Source of the DNA: Marivirga harenae
GTDB lineage: Bacteria; Bacteroidota; Bacteroidia; Cytophagales; Cyclobacteriaceae
NCBI RefSeq assembly: GCF_030534335.1
Contig: NZ_CP130565.1
Coordinates: 2,625,501-2,689,500 of the forward strand
Reading direction: 5' to 3'
Length of the DNA: 64,000 nucleotides
Below are positions 8,536-18,077 of this stretch, piece by piece. Made by a program: the position numbers and the translations under genes. How positions within the stretch are numbered: the first letter of the stretch is position 1; the number at the start of each line of letters is the position of its first letter. A model generated the notes under the pieces. The model was not told the origin of the DNA. It did not search any database and saw only the letters and a list, made by a program, of their open reading frames with translations.

Positions 8536-10359
8536 ATGAAGGAAACTAATTCGATTGATAATGAAGCACATATTTTAACCGAAGTGGCTTGGGAGGTCTG
8601 CAATCAAGTAGGCGGAATTTACACGGTTATACGATCCAAGGTACCTACTATGGTGAAAAACTGGGGAAAAAACTATGTTCTTCTAGGTCCTTATGCGCCC
8701 AAAGAAGCAGCCACCGATTTTGAAGAGGCACAGTTTGGTCACGATGTAATTGATGAAACTTTAAGAATATGTAGAGAGAAAGGTTTAAATATAAAGAGTG
8801 GATATTGGTTAGTATCGGGTAGACCTCAAACCTTACTGTTTGACCATAAGTCTTCCTTTCACGAATTAGGTGATATTAAATACTATTATTGGCAAAATCA
8901 TGGAATAGATTTTAAAAATCATGATCCACTGATGGATGAGGTATTGGCTTTTGGATACATGGTGCATATTTTTCTTTCTGAGTTGACTCGAGTGGCCATT
9001 GATAAAAAATTGAAGCCAATAGCCCATTTCCATGAATGGATGGCTGGTTCTGCAATTCCAAACTTGCGTAGAGATCAAGTTCCTCTGCAAACAATATTTA
9101 CAACTCATGCCACACTTTTAGGTAGATATTTGGCTATGAACGACCCCCAATTTTATGATCACCTTCCATTTATGGATTGGCATAAAGAAGCAGTTCATTT
9201 TAATGTAGAGGCAAATGTTAAATTAGAGCGAGCTTGTGTTCATGGTGCACATGTTTTTACAACCGTCAGTGAAGTGACAGGAAAAGAATGTTTTCATTTG
9301 CTGGGTAGGAGCCCAGATAAAATATTACCTAATGGCTTAAATATAGAAAGGTTCTCAGTATTACATGAAGTACAGAATTTGCATCATAAATATAAGCTTC
9401 TACTTGAGCAGTTTATTATGGGGCATTTTTTTAAAAGTTATTCATTTAACTTAAGTAAAACACTTTACTTTTTTACCTCTGGGAGATTTGAATATTCCAA
9501 TAAAGGTTACGATTTAACCCTAGAAGCATTGGCTCGCTTAAACCATAGATTGAAGGAAGCTAACTCCCCATTAACTGTGGTCATGTTTTTTATTACACGT
9601 CAACCTGTTCAGTCCATCAATCCTGATGTTTTGAATGCAAGGGCGATGTTGGATAAAATTAATACCAATTCAAATGCAATAGTAGAACAGATTAAGAATC
9701 GATTATATCGTCAGGCCGCCTCAAGTAAAGGAGATCATAAGCTCCCTAATCTAAATGATATGGTCGATGACTATTGGAAATTGCGGCACAGAAGAACCAT
9801 ACAGGCATGGAAGTCAGGTGGTTTGCCGCCCGTGGTAACGCATAATTTAGTGAACGATGATAAAGACGATATTTTAAATTTCTTGAGAACCGCCAACCTT
9901 GTCAACCACGAATCCGATAAAGTTAAAGTAGTGTATCATCCTGATTTTATATCGTCCACGAATCCGTTATTTGGAATGGAGTATGATGATTTTGTAAGGG
10001 CTTGCCATCTTGGAGTTTTTCCAAGCTATTATGAACCTTGGGGATATACGCCTTTAGAATCTTTGGCAAGAGGTGTAGCTTCAGTGACTTCAGATTTGTC
10101 AGGATTCGGAGACTACATGAAGAATGTGAGTATCGGAGATAGAAAGCATGGAATGTTCATAGTAAAAAGAGCCAATAAAAGCTTTGATGAGGCAGCTGAG
10201 GAATTGACGAATGTGATGTGGGATTTTACCCAAATCACTAGTAGAGAAAGAATTGATATGCGGAATATGTCAGAAGATTTATCAGAAGTTTTTGATTGGA
10301 AGAATTTGTATAGCGCTTATGAAAGTAGCTACAAAATGGCTTTAGAGACATATTTTTAA
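8536..10359 (+). CDS. Glycogen synthase, eukaryote-type GT3
   Basis: A 607-residue protein of the GT3 family, the glycogen synthase class of fungi and animals, rather than the bacterial GlgA (GT5) class. The N-terminal EVAWEVCNQVGGIYTVIRSK closely parallels yeast Gsy. The E-x7-E catalytic motif lies in YEPWGYTPLESLARG and is followed by SDLSGFGDYM. WKLRHRRTIQAW and VTHNL are also GT3 hallmarks. The long phosphorylated C-terminal tail of eukaryotic enzymes is absent, and the glucose-6-phosphate-sensing arginine helix is partly kept (Arg570, Arg572, Arg576). It polymerises glucose from a nucleotide sugar in the cytoplasm. DUF4301 follows 18 bases later in the same operon. Confidence 0.93.
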   Translation: MKETNSIDNEAHILTEVAWEVCNQVGGIYTVIRSKVPTMVKNWGKNYVLLGPYAPKEAATDFEEAQFGHDVIDETLRICREKGLNIKSGYWLVSGRPQTLLFDHKSSFHELGDIKYYYWQNHGIDFKNHDPLMDEVLAFGYMVHIFLSELTRVAIDKKLKPIAHFHEWMAGSAIPNLRRDQVPLQTIFTTHATLLGRYLAMNDPQFYDHLPFMDWHKEAVHFNVEANVKLERACVHGAHVFTTVSEVTGKECFHLLGRSPDKILPNGLNIERFSVLHEVQNLHHKYKLLLEQFIMGHFFKSYSFNLSKTLYFFTSGRFEYSNKGYDLTLEALARLNHRLKEANSPLTVVMFFITRQPVQSINPDVLNARAMLDKINTNSNAIVEQIKNRLYRQAASSKGDHKLPNLNDMVDDYWKLRHRRTIQAWKSGGLPPVVTHNLVNDDKDDILNFLRTANLVNHESDKVKVVYHPDFISSTNPLFGMEYDDFVRACHLGVFPSYYEPWGYTPLESLARGVASVTSDLSGFGDYMKNVSIGDRKHGMFIVKRANKSFDEAAEELTNVMWDFTQITSRERIDMRNMSEDLSEVFDWKNLYSAYESSYKMALETYF

Positions 10360-10377
10360 ACCTAACAACCTAAAATT

Positions 10378-11883
10378 ATGGATAGTAAATTACAAGAAGA
10401 TATTCAAAAAGCAGGAAAGTCAATTGATCTGGTAGAGGAACAGTTAAATAGATTTAAAAAAGGATTTCCTTACTTGCCCATTGACAGACCCGCAACTATT
10501 GGAGATGGATTGATTCAATTATCTGAAAAAAGTATAGATGAATTTATTTCCTTTTATGAGAAGCAGTCAAATGATTATAACTTGATAAAATTTGTACCTG
10601 CAAGTGGAGCTGCTAGTCGGATGTTTAAGAATTTGTATGCTTTTCTGGAGGAAGACGAATCTAAAGCAGAGCATGATCAATTTTTGAAAAAATTCTTTGA
10701 CAATATTCATAATTTCGCGTTTTCTCAAGCATTAGATAAGGAAATGCAAGAGAATGGAAGTGGGATCGATCAAGCTCTAAAGAATGGAGAGTATCATAAG
10801 ATCGTACAAACTCTGCTTTTCGAAGATGGATTAAATTACGGGAATTTGCCCAAAGGACTCTTGGAATTTCATGATTATAAATCAGGAATTAAAACACCGG
10901 TAGCCGAGCATTTTACAGAAGGTGAAAATTATGCAAGAGGGACTGAAGGAAAAGTTAGATTGCATTTTACTTGTTCACCTGAGCATCAAAAACTATTCGA
11001 AGAGCATGCGGACCATATAAGGAAGGGTTTCAGTGAATTTGATATTACCTTTTCTCAACAAAAGCCTGAAACTGATACCATTGCAGTCAACCCTGATAAT
11101 ACTCCTTTCTACAATGAAGATGGAAGTATTCTATTTCGGCCTGCTGGTCATGGCGCTTTAATTGAAAACTTGAATGATTTAGATAGCGATATAGTTTTTA
11201 TCAAAAATATCGATAATGTAGTACCTGATCATTTAAAATTGAATACTATTCACTATAAGAAAGCTTTAGCCGGATTGTTAATGAGTGTCCAAAGTAGATT
11301 GTTTGGTTATCAAAATCAATTGGAAAGAAATATCAGTGAGTTGGAATTATTAGAAATTGAGAATTTTGCCAGAAAGGATCTGTTTTTAGTATTTAAGAAC
11401 GATTATGCTCAATTAGATTTTTCAGAGAAAGTAGGTTATCTGCAGTATTTATTGCACCGACCAATAAGGGTATGTGGCATGGTGAAAAATACTGGAGAGC
11501 CAGGAGGTGGTCCTTTCTGGGTAAAAGAAGAGGATGGCTCATTAAACTTGCAAATAGCAGAAACATCCCAAATTGATCCTGATGATAAAAGGGCGCAGGA
11601 AGCATTGCAAAATTCCACTCATTTCAATCCAGTTGATTTGGTTTGTGGAATTAAGGATTTACATGGTCGAAAGTTTGATTTAATAAAATATAGAAATCCA
11701 GAAACAGGATTTATTACCGCTAAATCCAAAGATGGTAAGGAGTTAAAAGCATTGGAGCTTCCAGGCTTGTGGAATGGTGCAATGTCTGATTGGATTACGC
11801 TTTTTGTAGAAGTGCCATTATCAACCTTTAATCCTGTAAAAACAGTTAATGATTTACTAAGGGAAGAACATCAAGCAGGGTGA
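10378..11883 (+). CDS. DUF4301 family protein, predicted sugar nucleotidyltransferase
   Basis: A 501-residue DUF4301 protein. Its motif order resembles UDP-glucose and UDP-GlcNAc pyrophosphorylases: a glycine-rich-loop-like KFVPASGAASRM (71-82), then a LHFTCSPEHQ segment (195-204), ITFSQQKPETD (223-233), and finally RPAGHGALIENL (254-265) followed by FIKNIDNV (274-281). The last pair mirrors the GHG/GNG...NIDN site that holds nucleotide and metal in those enzymes. This likeness is my reading of motifs, not a search result. Being 18 bases downstream of a GT3 glycogen synthase, it could supply the sugar nucleotide. It ends at a hairpin terminator shared with the convergent flavoprotein gene. 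Confidence 0.75.
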   Translation: MDSKLQEDIQKAGKSIDLVEEQLNRFKKGFPYLPIDRPATIGDGLIQLSEKSIDEFISFYEKQSNDYNLIKFVPASGAASRMFKNLYAFLEEDESKAEHDQFLKKFFDNIHNFAFSQALDKEMQENGSGIDQALKNGEYHKIVQTLLFEDGLNYGNLPKGLLEFHDYKSGIKTPVAEHFTEGENYARGTEGKVRLHFTCSPEHQKLFEEHADHIRKGFSEFDITFSQQKPETDTIAVNPDNTPFYNEDGSILFRPAGHGALIENLNDLDSDIVFIKNIDNVVPDHLKLNTIHYKKALAGLLMSVQSRLFGYQNQLERNISELELLEIENFARKDLFLVFKNDYAQLDFSEKVGYLQYLLHRPIRVCGMVKNTGEPGGGPFWVKEEDGSLNLQIAETSQIDPDDKRAQEALQNSTHFNPVDLVCGIKDLHGRKFDLIKYRNPETGFITAKSKDGKELKALELPGLWNGAMSDWITLFVEVPLSTFNPVKTVNDLLREEHQAG

Positions 11884-11912
11884 TTTGTAAAACCAAACCT
11901 TAATAAAAACGG

Positions 11913-11950
11913 AAAGCCTTTTAGTTAATTTTGAAGGGCTTTTTCATTTT
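11913..11950. terminator. Hairpin terminator between convergent genes
   Basis: AAAGCCTTT (11913-11921) can pair with AAGGGCTTT (11934-11942), with one G-U wobble, followed by a T-rich stretch TTCATTTT. It lies 30 bases after the DUF4301 stop and overlaps the 3' end of the opposite-strand flavoprotein gene, so it may stop transcription mainly on the + strand. Confidence 0.6.
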
Positions 11951-13162
11951 CTGAAATTCCCTGCGAAGCCAACCAAGCTGTAGTCCAAGCGGCTTGAAAG
12001 TTAAAACCCCCAGTGACGCCATCAATATCCAAAACTTCACCTGCAAAAAACAAGCCTGGGCAGTTTCTGCTTTCCATAGTTTGCATATTAACATCGCCTA
12101 ATTTTACTCCTCCTGCTGTTACAAACTCTTCCTTGAAAGTAGTCTTTCCTGACGCCTCGTATAAATCCGCTACTAAGTGGTTGACAAGCTTATTGAATTT
12201 TTTACCTGAAAAATTATTCCAGCGTAAGCCTTCATCAATATCACATTTAGTGAGAAGATATTCCCACAGCCTTTTTGGCAATTGATAAGGATTGCTGTTG
12301 AATAACATCTTTTTAGGATTTTCTGATTGAAATTCAATGAGTCTCATTCTAGCTTCTTCCTCATTGGAAGTCGCCAGCCAGTTAACAAGCACTGAATAGT
12401 TATAATTCTTATCATACAGAATCCTAGCTCCCCAAGCGGAAAGTTTCAGCACTGCTGGCCCACTCATGCCCCAATGAGTAATCAATAAGGGCCGTGATGA
12501 GATAGTTTTGTTCCGGCAATTTTTACTTCAACATCAGAAACTGAAACTCCTGATAAAGTCGTGATATGAGAATTTGGCAGGTTAAAAGTAAATAAAGAGG
12601 GGATAGGCTCGGAAATACTATGCCTCAAATCAGCCAACCACTGAAAGGATTCTAGTTTATTATGTCCGCCAGTAGCCACTAATACTTTATCGCACTCAAG
12701 ATTTTCAGAGCCTTTTAAAATCAGTGAAAAGCCGTTCTCCGTTTTTTCAATTGATTCTACTGATACTTTCGTTCTGATTTGTACTTTGTGTTTTCTGCAT
12801 TCATTCAAAAGGCAATCAATTATGGTTTGTGAATCATCTGTAATGGGAAACATTCTCCCATCGGCTTCCGCTTTCAGCTGAACACCTCTGTTTTCAAACC
12901 ACGCTATAGTTTCTTTAGAACCGAACTGCTCAAATGCTTTTCTAAGTTTTTTATGGCCTCTCGGATAGTGTTTGATAAGCTCTTGGGGTTCCTGACAAAC
13001 ATTTGTCACATTGCACCGCCCACCACCAGAGATTTTAACTTTGGATAGTAGCTTGCTTGATTTTTCCAATACCATCACCTTCGCATCAGGATTCTTAATT
13101 GCTATATTAATAGCTCCAAAAATGCCTGCTGCACCAGCTCCTATAATGATGAATTTAGTCAA
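11925..13162 (-). pseudogene. HI0933/BaiN-type NAD(P)/FAD flavoprotein, frameshifted
   Basis: Two abutting frames together give one normal-length (about 412 aa) HI0933-family flavoprotein. The first part (12482-13162) has the FAD-binding IIGAGAAGIFG and the family motif SGGGRCNVTN, and ends ...LSHHGPY-stop. The second part (11925-12485) resumes at LITHWGMSGPAVLKLSAWGA and ends with LFFAGEVLDIDGVTGGFN. Family members read straight through HHGPLLITHWG, so one base (most simply a T in the coding strand, near 12486-12488) is missing. The start is TTG at 13162, overlapping the pgi stop as TTGA. It may be a real null mutation or a sequencing error; no frameshift-stimulating signal is evident. Confidence 0.85.
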
Positions 13163-14817
13163 TTTTTACCCTTTCTCAACCGCTTATATTCATTAATTAA
13201 GCCATTAGTGGAAGCATCATGTCCAATAACAGGATTGTCATGCTCTAATTCAGGCAAAATTAAACCCGCCAATTGCTTTCCTAGCTCCACTCCCCATTGG
13301 TCAAAACTAAAAATATTCCAGATGATGCCTTGCACAAATATTTTATGTTCATAAAGTGCAATCAAACTACCCAAGCTTTTAGGGGTTATTTTCTTCATCA
13401 ATATGGAGTTGGTGGGATTATCACCTTTAAATATTTTAAAAGGCAATAATTTCTCGATTTCTTCTGACTGTAAGCCTTTTTGTTCTAATTCCCGTCTAGC
13501 TTCTTTTTCTGTCTTTCCATTCATTAAAGCCTCAGTTTGTGCAAAGAAATTAGCTAACAATTTCTGATGATGGTCCCCGATAGGATTATGGGAAACTGCT
13601 GGAGCAATGAAATCACATGGAATCATTTTTGTCCCTTGATGAATTAATTGGTAAAAGGCATGTTGTCCATTCGTACCTGGTTCACCCCAGACGATTGGTC
13701 CTGTTTGATAAGTTGCAGGCTTACCATTTCTATCAACTGATTTCCCATTGCTTTCCATATTCCCTTGCTGAAAGTATGCAGCAAATCGGTGCAAATATTG
13801 GTCATAGGGTAAAATAGCTTCCGTTTCGGCTTTGTAAAAATTATTGTACCATATGCCAATCAAAGCTAAGACTACAGGCGCATTATCAGATAATGGAGCT
13901 TCCTTGAAATGAACATCCATTTCATGTGCTCCTTTTAATAGCGCTTCAAAATTTTCATACCCTATGTTTAAGGCAATCGATAATCCGATTGCAGACCAAA
14001 GCGAATATCTACCACCAACCCAATCCCAAAATTCGAACATATTGGCTGGGTCTATCCCAAAATTTTCAACGCCTGCTTTATTAGTACTTAGCGCTACGAA
14101 ATGTTTTTTGATTGTATCTTCACTGCCTCCATTCTCCAAAAACCATCTTCTAGCTGTATGGGCATTGGTCATGGTTTCTTGGGTAGTAAATGTTTTGGAG
14201 GCTATTAAAAACAATGTTGTTTCAGGATCAATTTTTTGCAAAACTTCTGCTATATGAGTAGCATCAACATTGGATACAAAATGACTCTCGATTCCTTTTA
14301 CTTTATAAGGTTTTAAAGCCTCGGTAACCATAACAGGCCCTAAGTCAGAGCCGCCAATTCCGATATTGACAATATGCTTAATCTCTTTGCCAGAATAGCC
14401 TTTCCATCCTCCTGAATGCACCTTTTGGCTGAAGGTCTCCATTTGCTTTCTCACCTTTTTCACTAAAGGCATTACATCCTGGCCTGATTCCATAACAGGA
14501 TTGTTGGAAAAATCTCTCAAGGCAGTATGCAGTACCGCACGATCTTCCGTTTGGTTGATTTTATTACCCGTAAACATAGATTCAATGGCTTCAGGAATTT
14601 CCATCTCCACTGCTAACTCCAATAATAAACTGAGCGTTTTTTCTGTGATTTTATTTTTAGAGAAATCTATAAAAAGGGATTCAGTATTGAGGGTGAATTT
14701 TTCGAATCTCCCTTTATCGTCTTCAAATAGTTTTTTGAGATGGATACCTTTGGTGTTTTGATAATGCTCCTCCAGCTTTTTCCAACTTTTGGTCTCGATC
14801 GGTGAAATATATGCCAT
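13159..14817 (-). CDS. pgi: Glucose-6-phosphate isomerase
   Basis: A 552-residue class I phosphoglucose isomerase of the long bacterial/eukaryotic type, interconverting glucose-6-phosphate and fructose-6-phosphate. [35 protein letters not shown] and the C-terminal [20 protein letters not shown] are diagnostic, as are [18 protein letters not shown] and [10 protein letters not shown]. The stop overlaps the TTG start of the frameshifted flavoprotein, indicating an operon of two. Its closeness to the glycogen genes fits glucose-phosphate metabolism, although pgi is a housekeeping gene anyway. The 207-base region upstream (14818-15024) is divergent to the exonuclease gene; I see no strong consensus promoter in it. 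Confidence 0.97.
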   Translation of the reverse strand: MAYISPIETKSWKKLEEHYQNTKGIHLKKLFEDDKGRFEKFTLNTESLFIDFSKNKITEKTLSLLLELAVEMEIPEAIESMFTGNKINQTEDRAVLHTALRDFSNNPVMESGQDVMPLVKKVRKQMETFSQKVHSGGWKGYSGKEIKHIVNIGIGGSDLGPVMVTEALKPYKVKGIESHFVSNVDATHIAEVLQKIDPETTLFLIASKTFTTQETMTNAHTARRWFLENGGSEDTIKKHFVALSTNKAGVENFGIDPANMFEFWDWVGGRYSLWSAIGLSIALNIGYENFEALLKGAHEMDVHFKEAPLSDNAPVVLALIGIWYNNFYKAETEAILPYDQYLHRFAAYFQQGNMESNGKSVDRNGKPATYQTGPIVWGEPGTNGQHAFYQLIHQGTKMIPCDFIAPAVSHNPIGDHHQKLLANFFAQTEALMNGKTEKEARRELEQKGLQSEEIEKLLPFKIFKGDNPTNSILMKKITPKSLGSLIALYEHKIFVQGIIWNIFSFDQWGVELGKQLAGLILPELEHDNPVIGHDASTNGLINEYKRLRKGKN

Positions 14818-15024
14818 TGTTATTTAAAGTCTATGCTTAAAAATCGATGCAAAGTTAAAGCCTATCCTGTAAAAAGATAGTTTTAGTAAGTTTTTTGTTG
14901 AAATTTAAGATTCTGGGATTGCACATCCGATCATCGCCCTTCCATTAGTTATTATTGTAAAATTTTCCTCTGAAAAATATTTTATATAATTTAAGCCGAC
15001 TTTCAACTTAAACTCCAACCTAAG

Positions 15025-15726
15025 ATGGCAATACTTTTTATCGATATAGAAACTGTCCCACAAACCGAATATTACAACGACTTAACCGAAAAAGAGAAGA
15101 TGCTTTGGCAACATAAAGCATCTTTTCTCACAAAAAATGAAGAAACAGCAGAAGAAATTTACACTAGAGCAGGAATTTATGCCGAATTCGGGAAAATTGT
15201 GGTCGCTTCATTAGGTTGGATGTTTGGAGATGAGAAAAATAGAAAGCTTCGGCTGACTACAATAGCTAATAAAAATGAAGTCAAACTCTTGGAAGAGTTA
15301 GTGGAGATTTTACAAAAGGTTGACGGTACAAATGCAGTTATCTGCGGACATAATATCAAAGAGTTTGATATTCCCTATATTTGCAGACGAATATTGGTCA
15401 ATGGCTTAAAACTTCCTTCGATATTGGACGTTTCAGCTATGAAGCCATGGCAAACACCATATACGGACACTTTGGAAATGTGGAAGTTCGGTGATAGAAA
15501 ACATTATACCAAATTAGATTTATTGGCCCACATATTTGATTTACCCACTAGTAAGGACGATATTGACGGAAGCCAAGTATATGAAGTATATTATAAAGAA
15601 GGTGATTTAAAAAGAATTGCCGAATATTGTGAAAAAGATGTAGTGCTCACTTGCCAATTGTACCTCAAATTGAAAGGTCAACCCATCTTGCAAGAAGAGC
15701 AAATCATTAAAGTTAAGGATGAATGA
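15025..15726 (+). CDS. PolB-like DEDDy 3'-5' exonuclease
   Basis: A 233-residue predicted 3'-5' exonuclease of the DnaQ/RNase H fold related to the proofreading domain of family B polymerases. The three Exo motifs are clear: FIDIETVP (metal-binding Asp and Glu, residues 5-12), GHNIKEFDIPYI, and YCEKDVVLT, whose YxxxD spacing makes it the DEDDy subtype. No polymerase domain is present. It acts on DNA in the cytoplasm, probably in repair. RNase R begins 60 bases downstream on the same strand. Confidence 0.85.
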   Translation: MAILFIDIETVPQTEYYNDLTEKEKMLWQHKASFLTKNEETAEEIYTRAGIYAEFGKIVVASLGWMFGDEKNRKLRLTTIANKNEVKLLEELVEILQKVDGTNAVICGHNIKEFDIPYICRRILVNGLKLPSILDVSAMKPWQTPYTDTLEMWKFGDRKHYTKLDLLAHIFDLPTSKDDIDGSQVYEVYYKEGDLKRIAEYCEKDVVLTCQLYLKLKGQPILQEEQIIKVKDE

Positions 15727-15786
15727 TTTATTGATTTCTTCATATTCACTTAATCATATCCTTTACAAAACATTTTAATTTTAAAC

Positions 15787-17958
15787 ATGAGTAAAAAACG
15801 AAATAAAAAAGGCCCAAAAAAGGCCAAAAGAATAATTAAAAGCATACCAGAACTTAAACAAGAAGTTCTTCAAATTCTAGATTTTAATCTGCACAAGTCC
15901 TTTACAGTTAGAAATATTGCAAAAGCAATGGGTAGCAACACTGCCGAAGCGAAGCGACTAATTGATAAAGTACTGGTTGAATTATTGAATGAGGGCAAAA
16001 TTGAAAAAGCTTCCAGAGCTACCTATGTCTCATCTAGAGAACCTGAATTTATCATCGGAAAAGTTGACCACGTCAATCCAAGATTAGCCTATATCATTTC
16101 CGAAGACAGGGAAACGGATATCATTGTCAAAACCGATAAGCTGAAAGGCGCTTTTCATAAAGATACCGTAAAAGTAGTTATCACCAAGAAAAATAAAGAC
16201 GGCAGGGAAGAAGGAAAGGTAATTGAGATCGTTGAACGAGCTAAAACCCAATTTGTAGGGCGAATCGATAAATCTGTTCGCTACGCATTTATGATTCCTG
16301 ACAGCCGATATATCCATACTGATTTCTTTATCAATAATGATAAATTAGGAGGAGCTCAGCATCAAGATAAGGTAATTGCTGAAATCAAGAGTTGGGGAGA
16401 TACAGACCGAAAACCAGAAGCTAAGGTTATTAAAGTCTTAGGACCAGCTGGGGAGAATGAAGCGGAAATCCATTCCATCATGGCGGAATTTGAATTGCCT
16501 ATGGAATTTCCCGAAGCTGTGGTTAGAGAGTCTGAAAAGATCAGTGACCAATTACCTGAAAAGGAAATTTCTAAGCGAAGGGATATGCGTGGCACCACAA
16601 CTTTCACGATCGATCCTGAGGATGCCAAAGATTTTGATGATGCTATTTCTTTCAAAAAAATAGATAACGGTCATTATGAGATCGGAATTCATATCGCAGA
16701 TGTAACCTATTATGTGCAGCCAGGCACTCTTCTAGAAGAAGAAGCGTATTTTAGAGCAACTTCTGTTTATTTAGTGGACAGGACCATTCCGATGTTGCCT
16801 GAAAGATTGTCAAATGGCTTATGCTCACTCAGGCCCAATGAAGATAAATTCACTTTCTCAGCTGTTTTTGAATTAGATGATAAAGGAACAATTCATAATG
16901 AATGGTTTGGTAGAACTGTAACACATTCGGATAGAAGGTTTGCTTATGAGGAAGCTCAGGCTGTTTTGGAAGCTGGAATTGGAGATCATGCCGAAGAACT
17001 TACCACGCTTAATGCAATCGCTAAGAATTTGAAAGCAACTCGCTTTAAGCATGGAGCTATTGCTTTTGAATCGGTGGAAGTGAAGTTTAAGTTGGATGAA
17101 AACGGTAAACCTCTTGGAGTTATTCCAAAGGTGAGAAAAGATGCCCACAAATTAGTGGAGGAATATATGTTGTTGGCCAATCGAAAAGTAGCCGAATTCA
17201 TTGCAACCAAAAAGAAAGGTGACCAAAAACTGACTTTCGTATATCGTCAACATGATTATCCTGATCCAGAGAAATTGAGTACCTTCTCTATTTTTGCTAA
17301 AAGATTTGGTCATGAATTAGAAATTGAGGAAAAAGCTGTGGCAAAATCTTTGAATTCCTTAATGAATGAAATCCAAGGAAAGCCTGAACAGAATGTTTTG
17401 GAGAGCCTGGCAATTCGGTCCATGGCGAAGGCGAAATATACTACTAAGAGCTCCTTTCACTTTGGACTGGCTTTCCAGTATTACACCCATTTCACATCTC
17501 CAATTAGAAGATATCCGGACGTAATGGTGCACAGGTTGCTACAACATTACTTAGATCAAGGAAAGTCGGTTAATGCAGAAGAATTCGAATCCAAATGTCT
17601 TCATTCCTCTGAAATGGAGAAAAGAGCTTCAGATGCAGAAAGAGCTTCCATTAAATACAAACAAGTTGAGTTTATGGCATCAGTAGAAGATAAAGCATTC
17701 GATGGCTTGGTTACAGGTGTGACAGAATGGGGGATTTTTGTAGAAATCATAGAAACCAAATGCGAAGGCATGGTTCGATTAGTCGATATGACTGATGACT
17801 ACTATGAATTTGATGAAAAGAATTATAGAATCATTGGTCAAAACAATAAGCGTATGATCACCTTAGGGGATCCTGTTACAGTCAGAGTGAAAGCTACTGA
17901 TATTGATAAAAGGACTATTGATTTGGAATTTTGCGAGAAAGAAGAAGTTGATGGATGA
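15787..17958 (+). CDS. rnr: Ribonuclease R
   Basis: A 723-residue RNase II/R family 3'-5' exoribonuclease that degrades structured RNA. An N-terminal basic and helix-turn-helix region (KKRNKKGPKKAKR at the start) is followed by cold-shock-like domains, the RNB catalytic domain with TIDPEDAKDFDDAISF (metal-binding aspartates) and HYEIGIHIADVTYYV, the FTSPIRRYPDVMVHRLL signature, and a C-terminal S1 domain (DGLVTGVTEWGIFVEI). Length matches the family. Start ATG at 15787 gives a natural Lys-rich N-terminus. Confidence 0.96.
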   Translation: MSKKRNKKGPKKAKRIIKSIPELKQEVLQILDFNLHKSFTVRNIAKAMGSNTAEAKRLIDKVLVELLNEGKIEKASRATYVSSREPEFIIGKVDHVNPRLAYIISEDRETDIIVKTDKLKGAFHKDTVKVVITKKNKDGREEGKVIEIVERAKTQFVGRIDKSVRYAFMIPDSRYIHTDFFINNDKLGGAQHQDKVIAEIKSWGDTDRKPEAKVIKVLGPAGENEAEIHSIMAEFELPMEFPEAVVRESEKISDQLPEKEISKRRDMRGTTTFTIDPEDAKDFDDAISFKKIDNGHYEIGIHIADVTYYVQPGTLLEEEAYFRATSVYLVDRTIPMLPERLSNGLCSLRPNEDKFTFSAVFELDDKGTIHNEWFGRTVTHSDRRFAYEEAQAVLEAGIGDHAEELTTLNAIAKNLKATRFKHGAIAFESVEVKFKLDENGKPLGVIPKVRKDAHKLVEEYMLLANRKVAEFIATKKKGDQKLTFVYRQHDYPDPEKLSTFSIFAKRFGHELEIEEKAVAKSLNSLMNEIQGKPEQNVLESLAIRSMAKAKYTTKSSFHFGLAFQYYTHFTSPIRRYPDVMVHRLLQHYLDQGKSVNAEEFESKCLHSSEMEKRASDAERASIKYKQVEFMASVEDKAFDGLVTGVTEWGIFVEIIETKCEGMVRLVDMTDDYYEFDEKNYRIIGQNNKRMITLGDPVTVRVKATDIDKRTIDLEFCEKEEVDG

Positions 17959-18024
17959 TTTCTGAACTAGAATTAATTCATGTTTTTGGAAAAGAAATAT
18001 TTGAAGAATTCAGATGTTTCTTTT

Positions 18025-18058
18025 TTTGTTTTAAATCAATTTCATTTCACTAATTTTG
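18025..18058 (+). promoter_or_regulatory. Bacteroidota-type promoter for hisB
   Basis: TTTG at 18025-18028 and TAATTTTG at 18051-18058, separated by 22 bases, match the Bacteroidota sigma-A pattern TTTG / TAnnTTTG. The -7 element ends 19 bases before the hisB start at 18078, giving a short leader. No other control element is visible. Confidence 0.55.
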
Positions 18059-18077
18059 AATTTGTAATTACTGAATA

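Noticed and set aside
12013-12285. 90-codon frame opposite the flavoprotein
   Set aside because: Antisense shadow; the reverse strand has clear HI0933 motifs.
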